A stretch of 64,000 nucleotides of DNA from Holacanthus passer (taxonomy: Eukaryota; Chordata; Actinopteri; Pomacanthidae), in assembly GCA_025331565.1 (NCBI GenBank), contig JAFREQ010000120.1, positions 620,001-684,000 of the forward strand. The letters are read 5' to 3'. Each line of letters starts with the position of its first letter. Position 1 is the stretch's first letter. Below are positions 50,831 to 62,892 of this stretch, piece by piece. The position numbers and the translations under genes are program-made. The notes under the pieces are model-generated. The model was not told where the DNA came from, searched no databases, and was given only the letters and a program-made list of their open reading frames with translations.

Positions 50831-51539
50831 TAAGCGTATATCCAGTTTCTGCAACATCCTGGATTTGGGTCCAGCTCAGCAATTACCACTGAGTAGTGAC
50901 AAATGAAATTTGAAATTCTGTCACCCAGTAAGATTTTACTCACCACTTCTTCCTTTAGTTTCAAATTGATATATCACTCCCTTCCCCAAAATATTGAAGT
51001 GATAGCTAGTTCTGCAAATGCCACAAGCTTCAGATAGAGTTTCTTTTTGTGGGTTTAGCGTGATTTCATGCCTACGTACAGGTTCATTCATTTTCTAAGT
51101 GTGTGTGCGAGCGTACATGTGTCAGTGCTTCTGCAGGGATTGTTAGCTACATTATTCCAATCACCGTTTGCAGACCCGCCGTCATTAAAGCCAAGCCATA
51201 AAGTCATCATCTAAAAACCAAATCTTGCTGTCAAATCCTGTGGCTTGTCAGATCAAAGCTTCGGCCACATGTCCTCCTACCCAAAATCCCAGCAGCCGGG
51301 CCTGCGTCCGCACCCGAGAGGAAAAGTTATATTTTCCTTCAACTTTGATGTGGCTCACCAGAAATGAGTCTCAGACATTTGCCGGTCCTAAAATTGGCCT
51401 GAAAATCATTGTCTTCATTTTCAAGGCTCATTGAATAAGTCTATTTGAATGAGCTGTTTCTTATGGTCAACACACCAGGACCAGCACTAATACTCTACAA
51501 CATCTATCCTGGCAAAAGCCATACTGACTTTGTAACAAA

Positions 51540-52940
51540 ACCTCTTTAACCTCTTCACTGCCAAATCCAGCCTGACCCTTGCATTCTTTCCATTCTCCAT
51601 GTTAAACCTCTTTTTTTGCCAGTTTTCAACCCATTGCAATTTCAGTGCTAGAGAGTCTCCCATATGAACTCATCCGCCTGCATCTTGGACATCATCCGCA
51701 CTAAGCTGCTAAAGGAGGTATTTTCCGCTGTTCACCCTGTCATTTAGCAATTTTTTAAACAATTTTCAGACCTCTGTTTCTGTTCCAGACAGTTTTAAAG
51801 ATGCCATTGTTCACCCTAACTGCCAAAGAAACCTACTTTGGACCCCCTGTCCTTAAGTAACTACAGACTAATATCTAAATTGTCTTTTTATCTAAGATTC
51901 TGGAGAAAGTAATTTCATCCCAACTGATGTCTTTTATGAATAATAGTTTTAATTGTTTTAATTGTTTAGGGCATTCTATAGTGCCCAGGCAGCATTTGTG
52001 AAGGTTACTAATGACCCTCTTCTAACTGCACACATAGATGACTGCTCAATTTTAGTTCTTTTAGATGCAAGTCCTGCCTTTGACAGTCAGATCATAGTAT
52101 CCTCTTACAACACTTGAAGACTTGGCTCTTAGTTTGTTTCGCACATACCTCTGCAACAGATTTTTTTTCTGTCGCTCTGGGTAACTCTACTTCCTTGATG
52201 CCACAGTTGAGTTTTGGTGTCCCTCAAGGCTCAATTCTCACCCCCTTCTGTTTTCCATATACTGTACATGCTCCCCTTTGGCCAGGCTTTTCAAAATCAT
52301 GATGTGTTTTTAGCATATTTATGCCAACAACACTCAGTTAATCATATCATTAAAACCCACAGATCCTAGCAGCCTAGCTAATCCTACAACCTGCCTCTCT
52401 GACATTAAATGAATTGCCAAAAATTTCCTTAAATTTATTGACAATGAGTGTAAGTTCATTCTGTTCCATCTAACAAAGTCCATCAGCTTTTTTGATGCTA
52501 ATCTTGGTCGTCTGTAAAATAGTATTACACAGGCTAGTTGGAATCAAGGGGTAATATATGATCCTGAATTGATACATCAAAACATACTAAAAATGATGTT
52601 CAGTCATGAATCTTCCAGCTAAAAATACCACTAAAATTAGGTCATTTTAAAATTATTTTATCCATTTTCAGCATACTTATTGTAATGCACTTTACCCTGG
52701 TATCAGCCAGAGCTCCCCCCACAGTTGGTACAAAACACTGCTGCTTGACTCGTTACCTGGACAAAAAGGCAATATCACATCCCCCCTGTGTTTCCCCCCC
52801 TTGTTGATTTGAAATTGATTTTAAAGTTGTATTGCTTACTTTTAAGGCCTTAAACTCCTATATACATCTATTTGGCCTGTTATGTGTGATTTTATTGTCT
52901 CTACTCCCTCTGTGCTAATGTGTTTTAGCCTTATTATTTA
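51540..52940 (+). mobile_element. L2/Maui-like LINE fragment, catalytically dead
   Basis: The plus strand keeps a long but frame-broken reverse transcriptase, read in order: NYR-IS-L-F-(S)KILEKV near 51,860-51,910, VTND near 52,000, LVLLDAS-AFD near 52,055-52,090, FGVPQGSIL (RT motif B) at 52,213-52,239, the catalytic box at 52,320-52,337, and the 'L-WLPV-FRIDFKLLLLTFKAL' region near 52,800-52,850. The catalytic box reads YANNTQ, where active members have YADD. Several stops and frameshifts are present. It lies in cfap299 intron 1, on the strand opposite to the gene. Confidence 0.82.
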
Positions 52941-53364
52941 TTTGGGTTTATAGTCATAGTTGTTGACGAGACCTAAATAGCATCAACCAGGAAAAGTAGG
53001 TTTATAATTAGCTGATTTACCAGAACTTAGGCCTTATCAGCATTGACTGCACATGTTAGGGGAACTGTGCTGACTGCGTTGTGTCACAACACAGGGGTGA
53101 TTGAGTTTGATAGTGATTGACTGCAGCTGATTATCAGGTCAGATATGAGTTCTCTCCTCTGTGTGGACACAGGTGTTCAAACAAAGTGGCCACTACAGCA
53201 GCTACACATATCACTAGCAAGTGTGCCATCTGCTGGGCAAAAACAGGATTGCCAATTTCTGAACACAGTAACAGGTTCAAATTAAGCCTATTCTGAACTA
53301 TTTGTACACAAGTTAGAATAAATCTAAGACCAAAGTTGAAGAGATCTACCTTAGAGAAAATCCA

Positions 53365-53384
53365 GATAGATAGATAGATAGATA
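53365..53384. repeat. (GATA)5 microsatellite
   Basis: Five perfect GATA units. The complement is a TATC run like those ending LINE/SINE tails, but the AATAAAGTAT core is absent here. Confidence 0.9.
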
Positions 53385-54550
53385 AGGCCACCCTTTTCAA
53401 CAAATCAATGCTCTTAAGAACATAATGAGGCTAACATGTCTTGGTCATAATGATAAATACATTTCAGGTACAATAGCATTTGCAAAAGTGAAACTTAAGA
53501 CTTTTGAATCCTTAACTTGGAATCTTAATCCTAATAGTCATACTACAGTAATTGTGGTTAGAAGTGGAGACCATACTGTTTAAGTGGGCTTTACTAAAAC
53601 TTGTAGTGAACTGTAATTTGTAAAACATCAGACAAACATCATTTGACTAACAACAACATAGGATTCACTTAGATTTCTTAGTGTCTTTTCCCTGTGGTCT
53701 CTACTGCTTTGAATTTATATGACTGAGTAATGAGTCATAGAAATATTCATTCATATACTTTCTCTCATGAAGCAAACTTTAAAAGATTGAATCTGTGGTT
53801 GCTGCTTTGTGAGGCTATAGGCTACAGTATAGTTAAACCCCTATTGCCAAACCTATGTGTGACTGCCACCTAGCGTGCGACCACATACACTACACCAGAA
53901 AAACTTATCCTGGCCAAATTCACTGCTTGATGGAGCAAATGTTAATGTATGCTAATGAAACCAGCCCAGAAAACGAGAAACAACGAGAATATGAACAATT
54001 TAAGTAACTAAATACGTCGTTTCAAATACAGAGGATCATGCGCCAGATTCCATTCAAAATTTGGGCGAGTGTGTTACATATTTTACCGGCAAGAGAGGCA
54101 TAACTCAAAAACAGTCGTTAAATCAATTTAACAATCTTAATGATGCAGTGTTCAATACGGCAAATACTTAACTTAGTAAAAGGCAATTCAATTAATAAAA
54201 ATTAGACATATAAAATCGGGTTTCTTGCTACATCATCTTCTTACACAAGAACAACGTCGCCAAGTTGCTTCAACGATCTTGAAAGCAATGGATCGGAAAT
54301 AAGTGATGTTGCATTATTAAGAAGAACGATTTGGAGGATTTGGTACATGCCGAATTTAAGGAGGGGTCTTGCTGGTTTTGTCAAGTTAATAGTTGTGTTT
54401 TAATAACGTACATTGTTTCAGATATACAACGGTAACCTTAAAGTGGCAGTTAAGTGAACGCGGTTCTGAGCGACACAAGAGAAGTGAAGCTTGGTTACGT
54501 GAGGAAAGAGCATGGAGGACTAAAGTCAACAGTTTGTACCAGTGACTCAC

Positions 54551-54658
54551 TTTTAAGTAAAATAAATCCATTGGCGTGACTCTGGAGTCGAGATAATCTT
54601 CGTAGGCTTTAAACCGTGTTACTGAATCGTGGAAACGAGCCGCTTTGCTGGACTCCAT
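54551..54658 (-). CDS. cfap299: cfap299 exon 1 (start codon)
   Basis: The coding part is 108 bp, 36 codons: MESSKAARFHDSVTRFKAYE then DYLDSRVTPMDLFYLK. It matches the N-terminus of CFAP299, recognised by the 'F-AYEDYLDS--T--DL-YL' pattern. The ATG at 54,658-54,656 follows GTGAAG and is the first in-frame Met codon. The donor GTGAGT is at 54,545-54,550 and the exon ends in phase 0, matching exon 2. With exons 2 and 3 it gives 114 residues of a protein expected to be about 230 long. CFAP299 is a conserved protein linked to cilia and sperm flagella. No signal peptide or membrane segment is visible. Confidence 0.93.
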
Positions 54659-54760
54659 CTTCACTCTGTGTTGTCGAGCCGCTGCTTAGCAACCGTCCTA
54701 CCTGTGCTTCAGTTTGGCGGCACAATACCGGAAGCGGAAGTCAACAAGCTCACGTGACCC
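54659..54760 (-). promoter_or_regulatory. cfap299: Probable cfap299 promoter
   Basis: Just upstream of the start codon the sequence is locally GC-rich and has no TATA box. It holds GTTGCT-A-AGCAGC (54,681-54,693, minus), one mismatch from the RFX X-box consensus. It also has overlapping ETS-type ACCGGAAG and GCGGAAGT (54,727-54,741), and a CACGTG box in the context GTCACGTGAG-like (54,751-54,756). This set is typical of housekeeping-type and ciliary gene promoters. The transcription start was not located. Confidence 0.55.
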
Positions 54761-54764
54761 AAAT

Positions 54765-55577
<813 letters not shown>

Positions 55578-56235
55578 TAGATATCTGTTTGTTTTCCTCC
55601 AGGTCTCCCTATACATTGCAGTGACAGCAGGTTGATATTACCACAGGTAAGCTGATGGATGAAGGAGAACCCTGAAAGCAACAACAGACAACAACATCTC
55701 ACTAATTTACATTGCATTGAACTCCAGTGCAGCAAAACTTATATATACAATAAAATATATTACATTATATTATATTACTCAAGGCTAAAGTTGTTCACAG
55801 GTCCTTTGTGCTCTTCATCAGAATAATATCCAGGTTTGGGTAGAGTCCCATTCTGCTTCCACAGCTCTCGGGTGTAAGTCTAACACAGCTTGCAGGAGAA
55901 AATGTGGTTTTAAGGCGAGACTGGAAGTGTGAACTGTAAAGTGCAATTAAAATGGACATGTTTGTAATTGGTGAAGCATTATGCTGTTGTTCTGGTCAGT
56001 GTAATCTCTCTAGTTGGTTCTGTTTGAGTTGACTGCATTTGCAAGTCCATTTCAGAGAGGGTCCAACTGTCCTCGGGTGTCTTTCAGACCAGATGTTTTG
56101 ATCTTTATTTATGCATGTCATGTTTGAGAAAGATTATCACAGGTTCATTTCAGATCCACAAAGATGAATGATGCAAAGCAAAGCAAACAATCCTTACCTA
56201 TAATATAATATTTTGCAAAGTCTTCTTGTTTCTTT

Positions 56236-56285
56236 GTCTTTAATCGTCTTGTGACCTCCCAGGTTGGGAACTACTGCTGTAGTGT
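56236..56285 (+). mobile_element. hAT-like repeat end fragment
   Basis: TCTTGTGACCTCCCAGGTTG followed by GGAACTACTGC matches the widely dispersed 'GTGACCCCCAGGTTGGGAACCACTGC' end of a fish hAT-type repeat. Only this end is recognisable. Confidence 0.5.
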
Positions 56286-57784
56286 GTTAATCCAAATGAT
56301 AAATAAATTAAATGTATTAACCCCTGTATCACAGGTGGAAAAGTACTCCATGTCCTCTGTAATACTGCATATTGGGCCTGAAGCTGGAATGATGTGTTAG
56401 ATGACAAATGTATCCAGTCCCATGATGTCAGTCCCTACATCCTGGCAAATCTACACAATCTGGCACTTTTACTGACTGTAAAAGACAGGATTAAATATTC
56501 TAGGCTCCATTTACAGAAATACTGTGACTCTTGGCTGTCAGTGTCATCTTTTATTATTACTTTGTTTAAATTTTCTCATTCAGCATGACTTTTAACGGCT
56601 CTGCAGTGACGTGCATGGAAAGTGAGGTAATGATTAAAAATGGTATGATCGTGCTTGCGTGCAACAGCCACGTAACGTATATGAGCAAACGCAGACAGAT
56701 AAATAAGACAAAAGGAAGTGGAGGCAGATGGCAGGCGTGGTTGGCAGGCAGAGGAGTAAAGATGTAAGCTGGTTAACGTGGGAATCTGCCCCAGCGTTAA
56801 AGACTGTCACGCAAGCTTCTCAGGTCACCAAGTGTTTCTTTACCTAGAAATAAAGACCCATTTCATTATTTAACACCAGCATGAATAATACATGCAAAGC
56901 TTGTGTTGTTCTTATTCTGTGTTGAACAATCTTTTTCATGGTGATTACACTTTCTCTCTTTCCTCTTCTGGCTCATGTTGCCTGATTTTCTGACGAATGT
57001 TTGTAAAAGGTACAAGGTACAATAGTTCAGTCACGTTATCAAGAGGATTAGACGTCATTCGTCACTTTTATACAGGACTTCTGCTGTTCTGTTTTTGTCT
57101 CAGTCCTAGAGAGAATGACAAATGAGTAGCCCATACATTGGGAGGAGTAAACACAAGAATGAACACTTGATTACTGACATTTATCCTTTCTGTTACTACA
57201 AATAGCAACTAGAACATGTGTCTAAAATAAATTGGCTGAGATTCATGAAATTTAGCTGTTTGCAAAGATTTTTTTTTGTAATGTCAGTATTTCACAAAGC
57301 TTTTCTCACAAAAATGTGACCAAATTCAAATTCTGTAGTAGGTGGTGTCATAATGTAGTCAGGGATATGTGAATACATTTGTTCACACTTTTTGAAAGAG
57401 GAAATAACACATTGTTCCAAATGAAAACCTAACATTTTATAAGAAATAAAACAGACCATTGATCAGTTTAGCACACTTAGAGCCACTTTCAATGTTTTTA
57501 AAGCACCCCAATCAAGATTATCTTAGAAAATGAAGAGAAATTCATTAATTATTCTGTAAGTGGCACTTGTAGTCACACGGGCAGCAACGTTACATATAAA
57601 AAGTTGCTAACTTACAAGACAAGACTTAAAAAGATTACTTCTCAGCAGAGCTCACCATGTCATCATGTGTGAAGAGCAGCAGCAACTTTATGAACTTAAT
57701 TTTTTAAGTGTGTTTCCTTAACATGTTATCTGTGTTTCAAAGTTTGTGCCAATCTCGCATAACTGTTTTTTGTCAATTAAATTT

Positions 57785-58090
57785 TTATTGAATTTTTAAG
57801 AAACATAGCACAGGGTATTTTTTTTTACAGAGGTTGAGTTTTGTTTTGGTGTAGACACCTTCTGACATGTCTACGATTTGGCAATCAAAACAAATATATA
57901 TATAATAAGAGTGTGCTGCATTTAGTCTCTGGTTCCAGTATTTTTTCCAGTTTTTGAATGTTTCCAAAAAAGTTCCCAAGAGTTTGTCCTATCCTCCACG
58001 TTGCCCTTCAGTCTACGCTCACATAACCTTTTAAGGTTCCCTCTCATATTTCTAATACATGGAACAATAACAGCATATGTAATTCCTCTG
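57785..58090 (-). pseudogene. Unidentified decayed coding fragment
   Basis: On the minus strand a frame from about 58,087 to 57,923 encodes GITYAVIVPCIRNMRGNLKR then LCERRLKGNVEDRTNSWELF before a stop. An overlapping second frame (57,979-57,785) also looks protein-like (LETFKNWKKYWNQRL). The switch suggests a frameshifted relic. The 'VIPCIR-MR--L' pattern recalls the C-terminal half of hAT/ZBED transposases, but a LINE or an unknown gene is possible. The minus strand ends in AATTCAATAAAAA near 57,787, like a transcript end. Confidence 0.3.
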
Positions 58091-59415
58091 AGATGAGATG
58101 AGTGCTCCTGTTTTTCTCACAGTTCATCAGTCGGCATTAGGATTCCAGTTAAATATCTCAGATGTAATGTAAGTCTGCCTCTCATACTGCAGCAAAACAA
58201 AACACATGGTCTAATTAGCTTCTCTACTGCTCCTGTGAGCGGAGCATTACATAACAGCATAAATACAGCAGGCAGTGAGCAGAGGGAGGAGAGGATAAAA
58301 CATTCATTCCACTGGATTCTGTTTCACACCGAATGTAAATAAACATACTTTTAGATTTGAAGATTTAGATCAAAGCTGTAGAACCTCACAGGAAGTGATC
58401 ACTCCTCTCTGGATTCAAGTTGCTGTGTTTCCGTCCCCTTTTTGATTGGACTTCCCTTCAGCCAATTGATAATTCTTTTGGGGGCCAGTTACTCTAACGT
58501 CTAATTGGCCAAAATGAATTAGGAACATTCCTCTTCTTTTATCTTCTTCTTTAATCATCAAGGCGATCTTGAACAAGCAAATCACACCACATCAGTACTG
58601 GAGTTGCTCAAGGGGCAACAGATACTGAATATGTAAGCATACTTAATTTTGTGAAGCTGTGATAGCGTTTAAAACCAACATATCACATCAACATATCACA
58701 ACTTAGTCAACCAGGTCTGGATACATTAAAATTAAATTTGGAAAACCACATTTGGACTTGTTCCACAGCTGTACACACATGATTTGTCAAATGTTGAGCA
58801 GTCCTATTTATTTTTGGCTAAATACACCTTTTGTGCTGTTACAAAAAGGTCCAAATACACTCACAATGCTCACATAACTTAAATGTAGATAGTTTATGGT
58901 ATTGCACTGATAGTGTGCGGTTGTTGTGAGTATTTTCAGACATTTATGTATTTGAGTATTTTCAGTTGTTGTGCATTATGACTGGAATCTATAGTATGTC
59001 AGAATTTATTTAACAAATATGTCTCCTGTACTATTTGATGAAGAAATTCTTTCTTGACAAATGTTTTCCAAACTTCAAAGTTTTTAAATTCTGGGGAAAC
59101 TTGCCTTCCAATCATGTTTTACACCTTAAATCAAAAGAGCGAGAGAGACGATAATTGCAGCCATTATTGATAATGAAATACACCTCAGACCTCCTCTTAG
59201 AAGAGAGAAGGACAAAAGAAAAATAATCTCCTTTTGTGACACAAAATGTTAATGATCATTAGTGTCAGTGGAGGAGGAATCCCACTCACGCTCGTGTCTA
59301 AAAGAAGATGGAGAATGTTGGTCAGTCATCAGCACTCAGGCCTGTTTTAGACTGAGGTAAAAACTGTCATGACCTCAGAGGAGTTGCAGAACATCAGCTA
59401 ACGCAGTCCTGTCAG

Positions 59416-59438
59416 CACACACACACACACACACACAC
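59416..59438. repeat. (CA)11 microsatellite
   Basis: An uninterrupted CA run of 23 bases. Confidence 0.93.
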
Positions 59439-59664
59439 CTGTCTTTCATTAGTTGGCCACTGTAATCCTGGACTCTTTCTGTGACCGATTCTTCGTCTTT
59501 GGGATTTCAATGAGATATACTTTACTATATATTTCATTAAAAGAAGGCAGCCTCTTAAAAGCCATCAAACATATAAATACACCAGAAGCAGAGGATAAAT
59601 ATCCACTGATATATTTGCTTTTTAATATTCATATTACATAAAAACTCTTCTTCATACATAAGTT

Positions 59665-59670
59665 TTTATT
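59665..59670 (-). terminator. Candidate fgf5 polyadenylation signal (distal)
   Basis: AATAAA on the minus strand in an A/T-rich context (AAATAAAAACTT). It would give a 3' untranslated region of about 2.85 kb. Position and context are plausible but unproven. Confidence 0.25.
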
Positions 59671-60959
59671 TAAAAAAATTCTGGTACAAAAAATATTTCT
59701 TTGGGATGTGTATGAGGAGCACACATGATGACAACACAGAGAATCATTAAAAAACATACAGCATCAAGATATCTACAGTTCATGAGGGCCCCAGAGCATG
59801 TTGCTGTTCACTTGGCCTGACAAAGACAACAACACTGGGTGACACATATGTCTGCTTTTCCACTGTACTGACCTGTGTATTAACCTTATAATAGAGACAT
59901 TAATTAACTTAAAGTTAGACTATTGTTAAAGAAACAAAAGATTTTTGGTGCAGGTCTAGAAATTCTTTGAAGGAATTTTTAGTCTGGCAAGAGTAATTTT
60001 TTTTACCATTTCCCTATTTCTTATGAACTGATACTTTTGTCCCATGATTGTCATTTTGTGTATTTTTCTGCAGATGTGGCTGCAAATTAACATTTTCTAC
60101 AGTAACAATAACACATCTGGATTATAACGCAGCCTTGATCGAGAGAGTTTGGCACAGGTTACAAACCCCAACCTGGATCATACCTGTACTCTTAAAATCC
60201 AATGCATACAACAATGACTGCACTGCTGATTTTGAGAACCAAAGCTATATTTTCAGTTTGTTTTCATCTATTGCTGGCTGTTAGCTTATTTCCCTCCTAC
60301 CAGTGGGCATTGCATATCTACTTGCAACACATGGCACACATGGGGACAGATTATTAGCACAGTCGGACAGAAAAGACAGACACATTGCAATAAATTACAT
60401 TTGAAAATGACCAGAGCTGAATCCAATCCAAGCATGTGGCTTTACCCAACAATACGGCCTGAGTCTGACACAAAAACCCCATAGTTTACTTATATAGTGC
60501 TTTCTGGTTGCTTGTTTGTTCTTGACCTTGCACCAGTCTTAACCACATCTGTACATGACTTTGGGTTACACTGCAGAATGAAAGTTTTCAATTTAAAAAC
60601 GGGGCATATGATAAAACTATATCCATAACCCTGAACAACCTTGTCAATACAAATTGTTTTCCACTTTGTTGCAACATTCTTATTAGAAATGATGTAGATA
60701 TTTGAGATTTGTATCTCAGTTGTCAAACATATGTGACACACATTATAACATTATATACTTTTCCCATAGGTTAATACACAGGCTCTGGCAGTGGAATATG
60801 ATCCAAGCAGTTTGGCAGATTGTCGATTTGAATGCTTTTGAATTTCTTTGAATGCTCTTGCAAAATGTTCCCCAAGCTCAAGTAATTCAAGCAGTTGAAT
60901 TAAAGACAGTGTTTAATTAACAGTTTAGGGTCCTGGAGAGGGAAGGCTATGTCCATCAA

Positions 60960-61290
60960 ACCCTGCCTTCCTCCCCGCAGATACATGTATGCTCCTGAAC
61001 GGACACTCTGCGGCTGTTTGCCATCTGATACACCTAAAGCTCCAACCTTCCCCAAAACAAGTGACTGCTCTTTCTCGGCATCTTTATCCCTGCAGTGACA
61101 GCGGTGCGCGCTCCTCCTGGGGGGAAGGCCTTGAGGTCATGACTCTGGATTTTTCAGGGGGACAGCCGGTTGCTGAAATGATAGTTTTGATGGACAGTTT
61201 TCTCCTTGATCCCTCACAGCTGTCCGGGAGGAGGGGGGAGTCTCCAGAGATCCGGTCTACGTTTTCATGTTGATTATCACAAATCTGGTG
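60960..61290. other. GC-richer block downstream of the fgf5 coding region
   Basis: GC content rises here. On the plus strand a good acceptor-like CTTCCTCCCCGCAG (60,966-60,979) precedes a 94-codon open frame (60,989-61,273) that I do not recognise. On the minus strand the block falls within the possible fgf5 3' untranslated region. A conserved UTR or noncoding element is the simpler reading; an exon of an unknown plus-strand transcript cannot be excluded. Confidence 0.35.
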
Positions 61291-61496
61291 TTAGGAGAGG
61301 GGACAGTTGGTCGGTGTGTATGCTTAGGCAGGAGACATGTTTGAAGCAATTTCCAAGCCAGGTTTGAAAGAGCTTTTCAATGTCTCCAAAGTGGCTAAAA
61401 ATATGCCTTGGAGACAAATTTATCATTTAACCAACAGGGAGAGCATTCATATTTGTGATATAATTATTTTTGAGTGTTTAAAGCTGAAATCCATAA

Positions 61497-61502
61497 TTTA
61501 TT
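61497..61502 (-). terminator. Candidate fgf5 polyadenylation signal (proximal)
   Basis: AATAAA on the minus strand about 1.0 kb after the fgf5 stop codon. It would give a shorter transcript than the signal at 59,665. Confidence 0.3.
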
Positions 61503-62520
61503 TAACTTTAAAAGTTATGCTTTGTACTTTCCTCCTTATTTTAGATGTATTTCGAAATGAGGTTAAAAGTTATTTAAATTGCTTTCTTTTAATTTAACTT
61601 TTCAGATTGAACATTGAACTGCATTTCTTTTGCTATATAATGAAATAAAATTCATTGATAAGTTTGTTCAAACCAGAGCTGTCACACACGACACAACTCT
61701 GAACTCTGAAATAACTTTCATTTTACAAAATCTGTCAAAGTAATCCAATTTTACTTATGTGTACAATTGCATCAATTTAGGGACTGTGGAAAAATTGTTC
61801 CACTTTTAAAAAAGCAAAGCATTCCTAAAAATATTAATACAACATAAAACAAAAACTGTCATATTGGTTCTGTTTTGCTACTCAGCGATTATAATGAGGG
61901 GGAAAAAAGCCCTGATGAAAAGATATGATTGTTCTCTTTTGCTTGTGGCAAACATAAACATCACAAGGAATGGTGGAAATTAAATATAAATCTGGGCTTC
62001 TTTTAGCCCTTTTTAGCTGAAAGAAAAAATACATACTCCTTCTCCTTTTCTATTTGCACTTATCCTATAACAATTTCTGCACAGTCCCTTACCAACTAGC
62101 AAATTAAAGAGGACATCACATGTCCCATCTTTGATTTATGATTCAAAAATCATCAAGAATATGCAGAAAGTTATGGATTTCAGCTTTGACAACATCTCAT
62201 TTTTGAAGACGAGAAGAAGTTTTCAAGTTGGGGCACTGTGAAAGTTCACCATGTACACAAATGGTAACATAAAACAGGACAGAGCATCATCAACTCAAAT
62301 GGAAAGACAACTCCCAACTATGATCATAGCTTCAGTGAAGGAAAGCTCAATAGTTGTACCTGGCAGCCCTTTGAGGTTTTTCACACACTTCATAGATACC
62401 CGGAATGCTTTGAATGTGATAAATGACCATTGTCAGTTTTTTGGCCACATCCATCACTTATACATCTGTCCACTGTCTATGAACCTTGCATCCCCCAGAC
62501 AGAGCCAAACCCTTTGACTT

Positions 62521-62892
62521 CTATCCAAACCGGTATTTGGGCCAGTACTTGACCTGCGTGCGTCTCGGGGCTGGTCCTGCGTGGACGTTAGCCTTCGCCA
62601 GAGGAGGTTTGGGTGGTGGCGGCGGTGGGGCTTTCCTCCTCTCTTTGCTCCTGTCCGTGATGGTGAAGCCTCGCTCGCTCTTGTCGTGCAGGCTGACCCG
62701 GGGCAAGAAGTGTGTGGAGACGTGCTGGGATTTGACCCGCGGGCTTGAGCCCATTTTCGCTTTCCCTCTTTTATTGAGGGCCACGAACCACTCGCGACCA
62801 GTCCTGTGGTTCCTGTGGATTACTGAGGCATACGTGTTGTAGCTGTTCTCCTGGAAACGTTCTCTGAACTTACAGTCGTCTGTGAACCATTC
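62521..62892 (-). CDS. fgf5: fgf5 last coding exon (fibroblast growth factor 5)
   Basis: The exon encodes 123 residues plus the stop. It opens EWFTDDCKFRERFQENSYNT and continues through TGREWFVALNKRGKAK and the 'PRVKSQHVSTHFLPR' segment, the last third of the FGF beta-trefoil with its heparin-contacting basic residues. The C-terminal tail ends VKYWPKYRFG, a near match to the FGF5-specific end 'VKYRLKFRFG', which separates it from FGF4 and FGF6. The acceptor is TTCTTTTGTAG (62,893 onward). FGF5 is a secreted ligand of FGF receptors, known in mammals to limit the hair growth phase. The signal peptide and first exons lie beyond the window. A run of six prolines (APPPPPPKPP) in the tail is a local peculiarity. 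The next gene downstream, cfap299, is also the neighbour in mammals. Confidence 0.93.
   Translation of the reverse strand, partial: EWFTDDCKFRERFQENSYNTYASVIHRNHRTGREWFVALNKRGKAKMGSSPRVKSQHVSTHFLPRVSLHDKSERGFTITDRSKERRKAPPPPPPKPPLAKANVHAGPAPRRTQVKYWPKYRFG

Noticed and set aside
53365..53384. GATA repeat considered as another tRNA/LINE tail in reverse
   Set aside because: The diagnostic AATAAAGTAT core and any tRNA head are missing.
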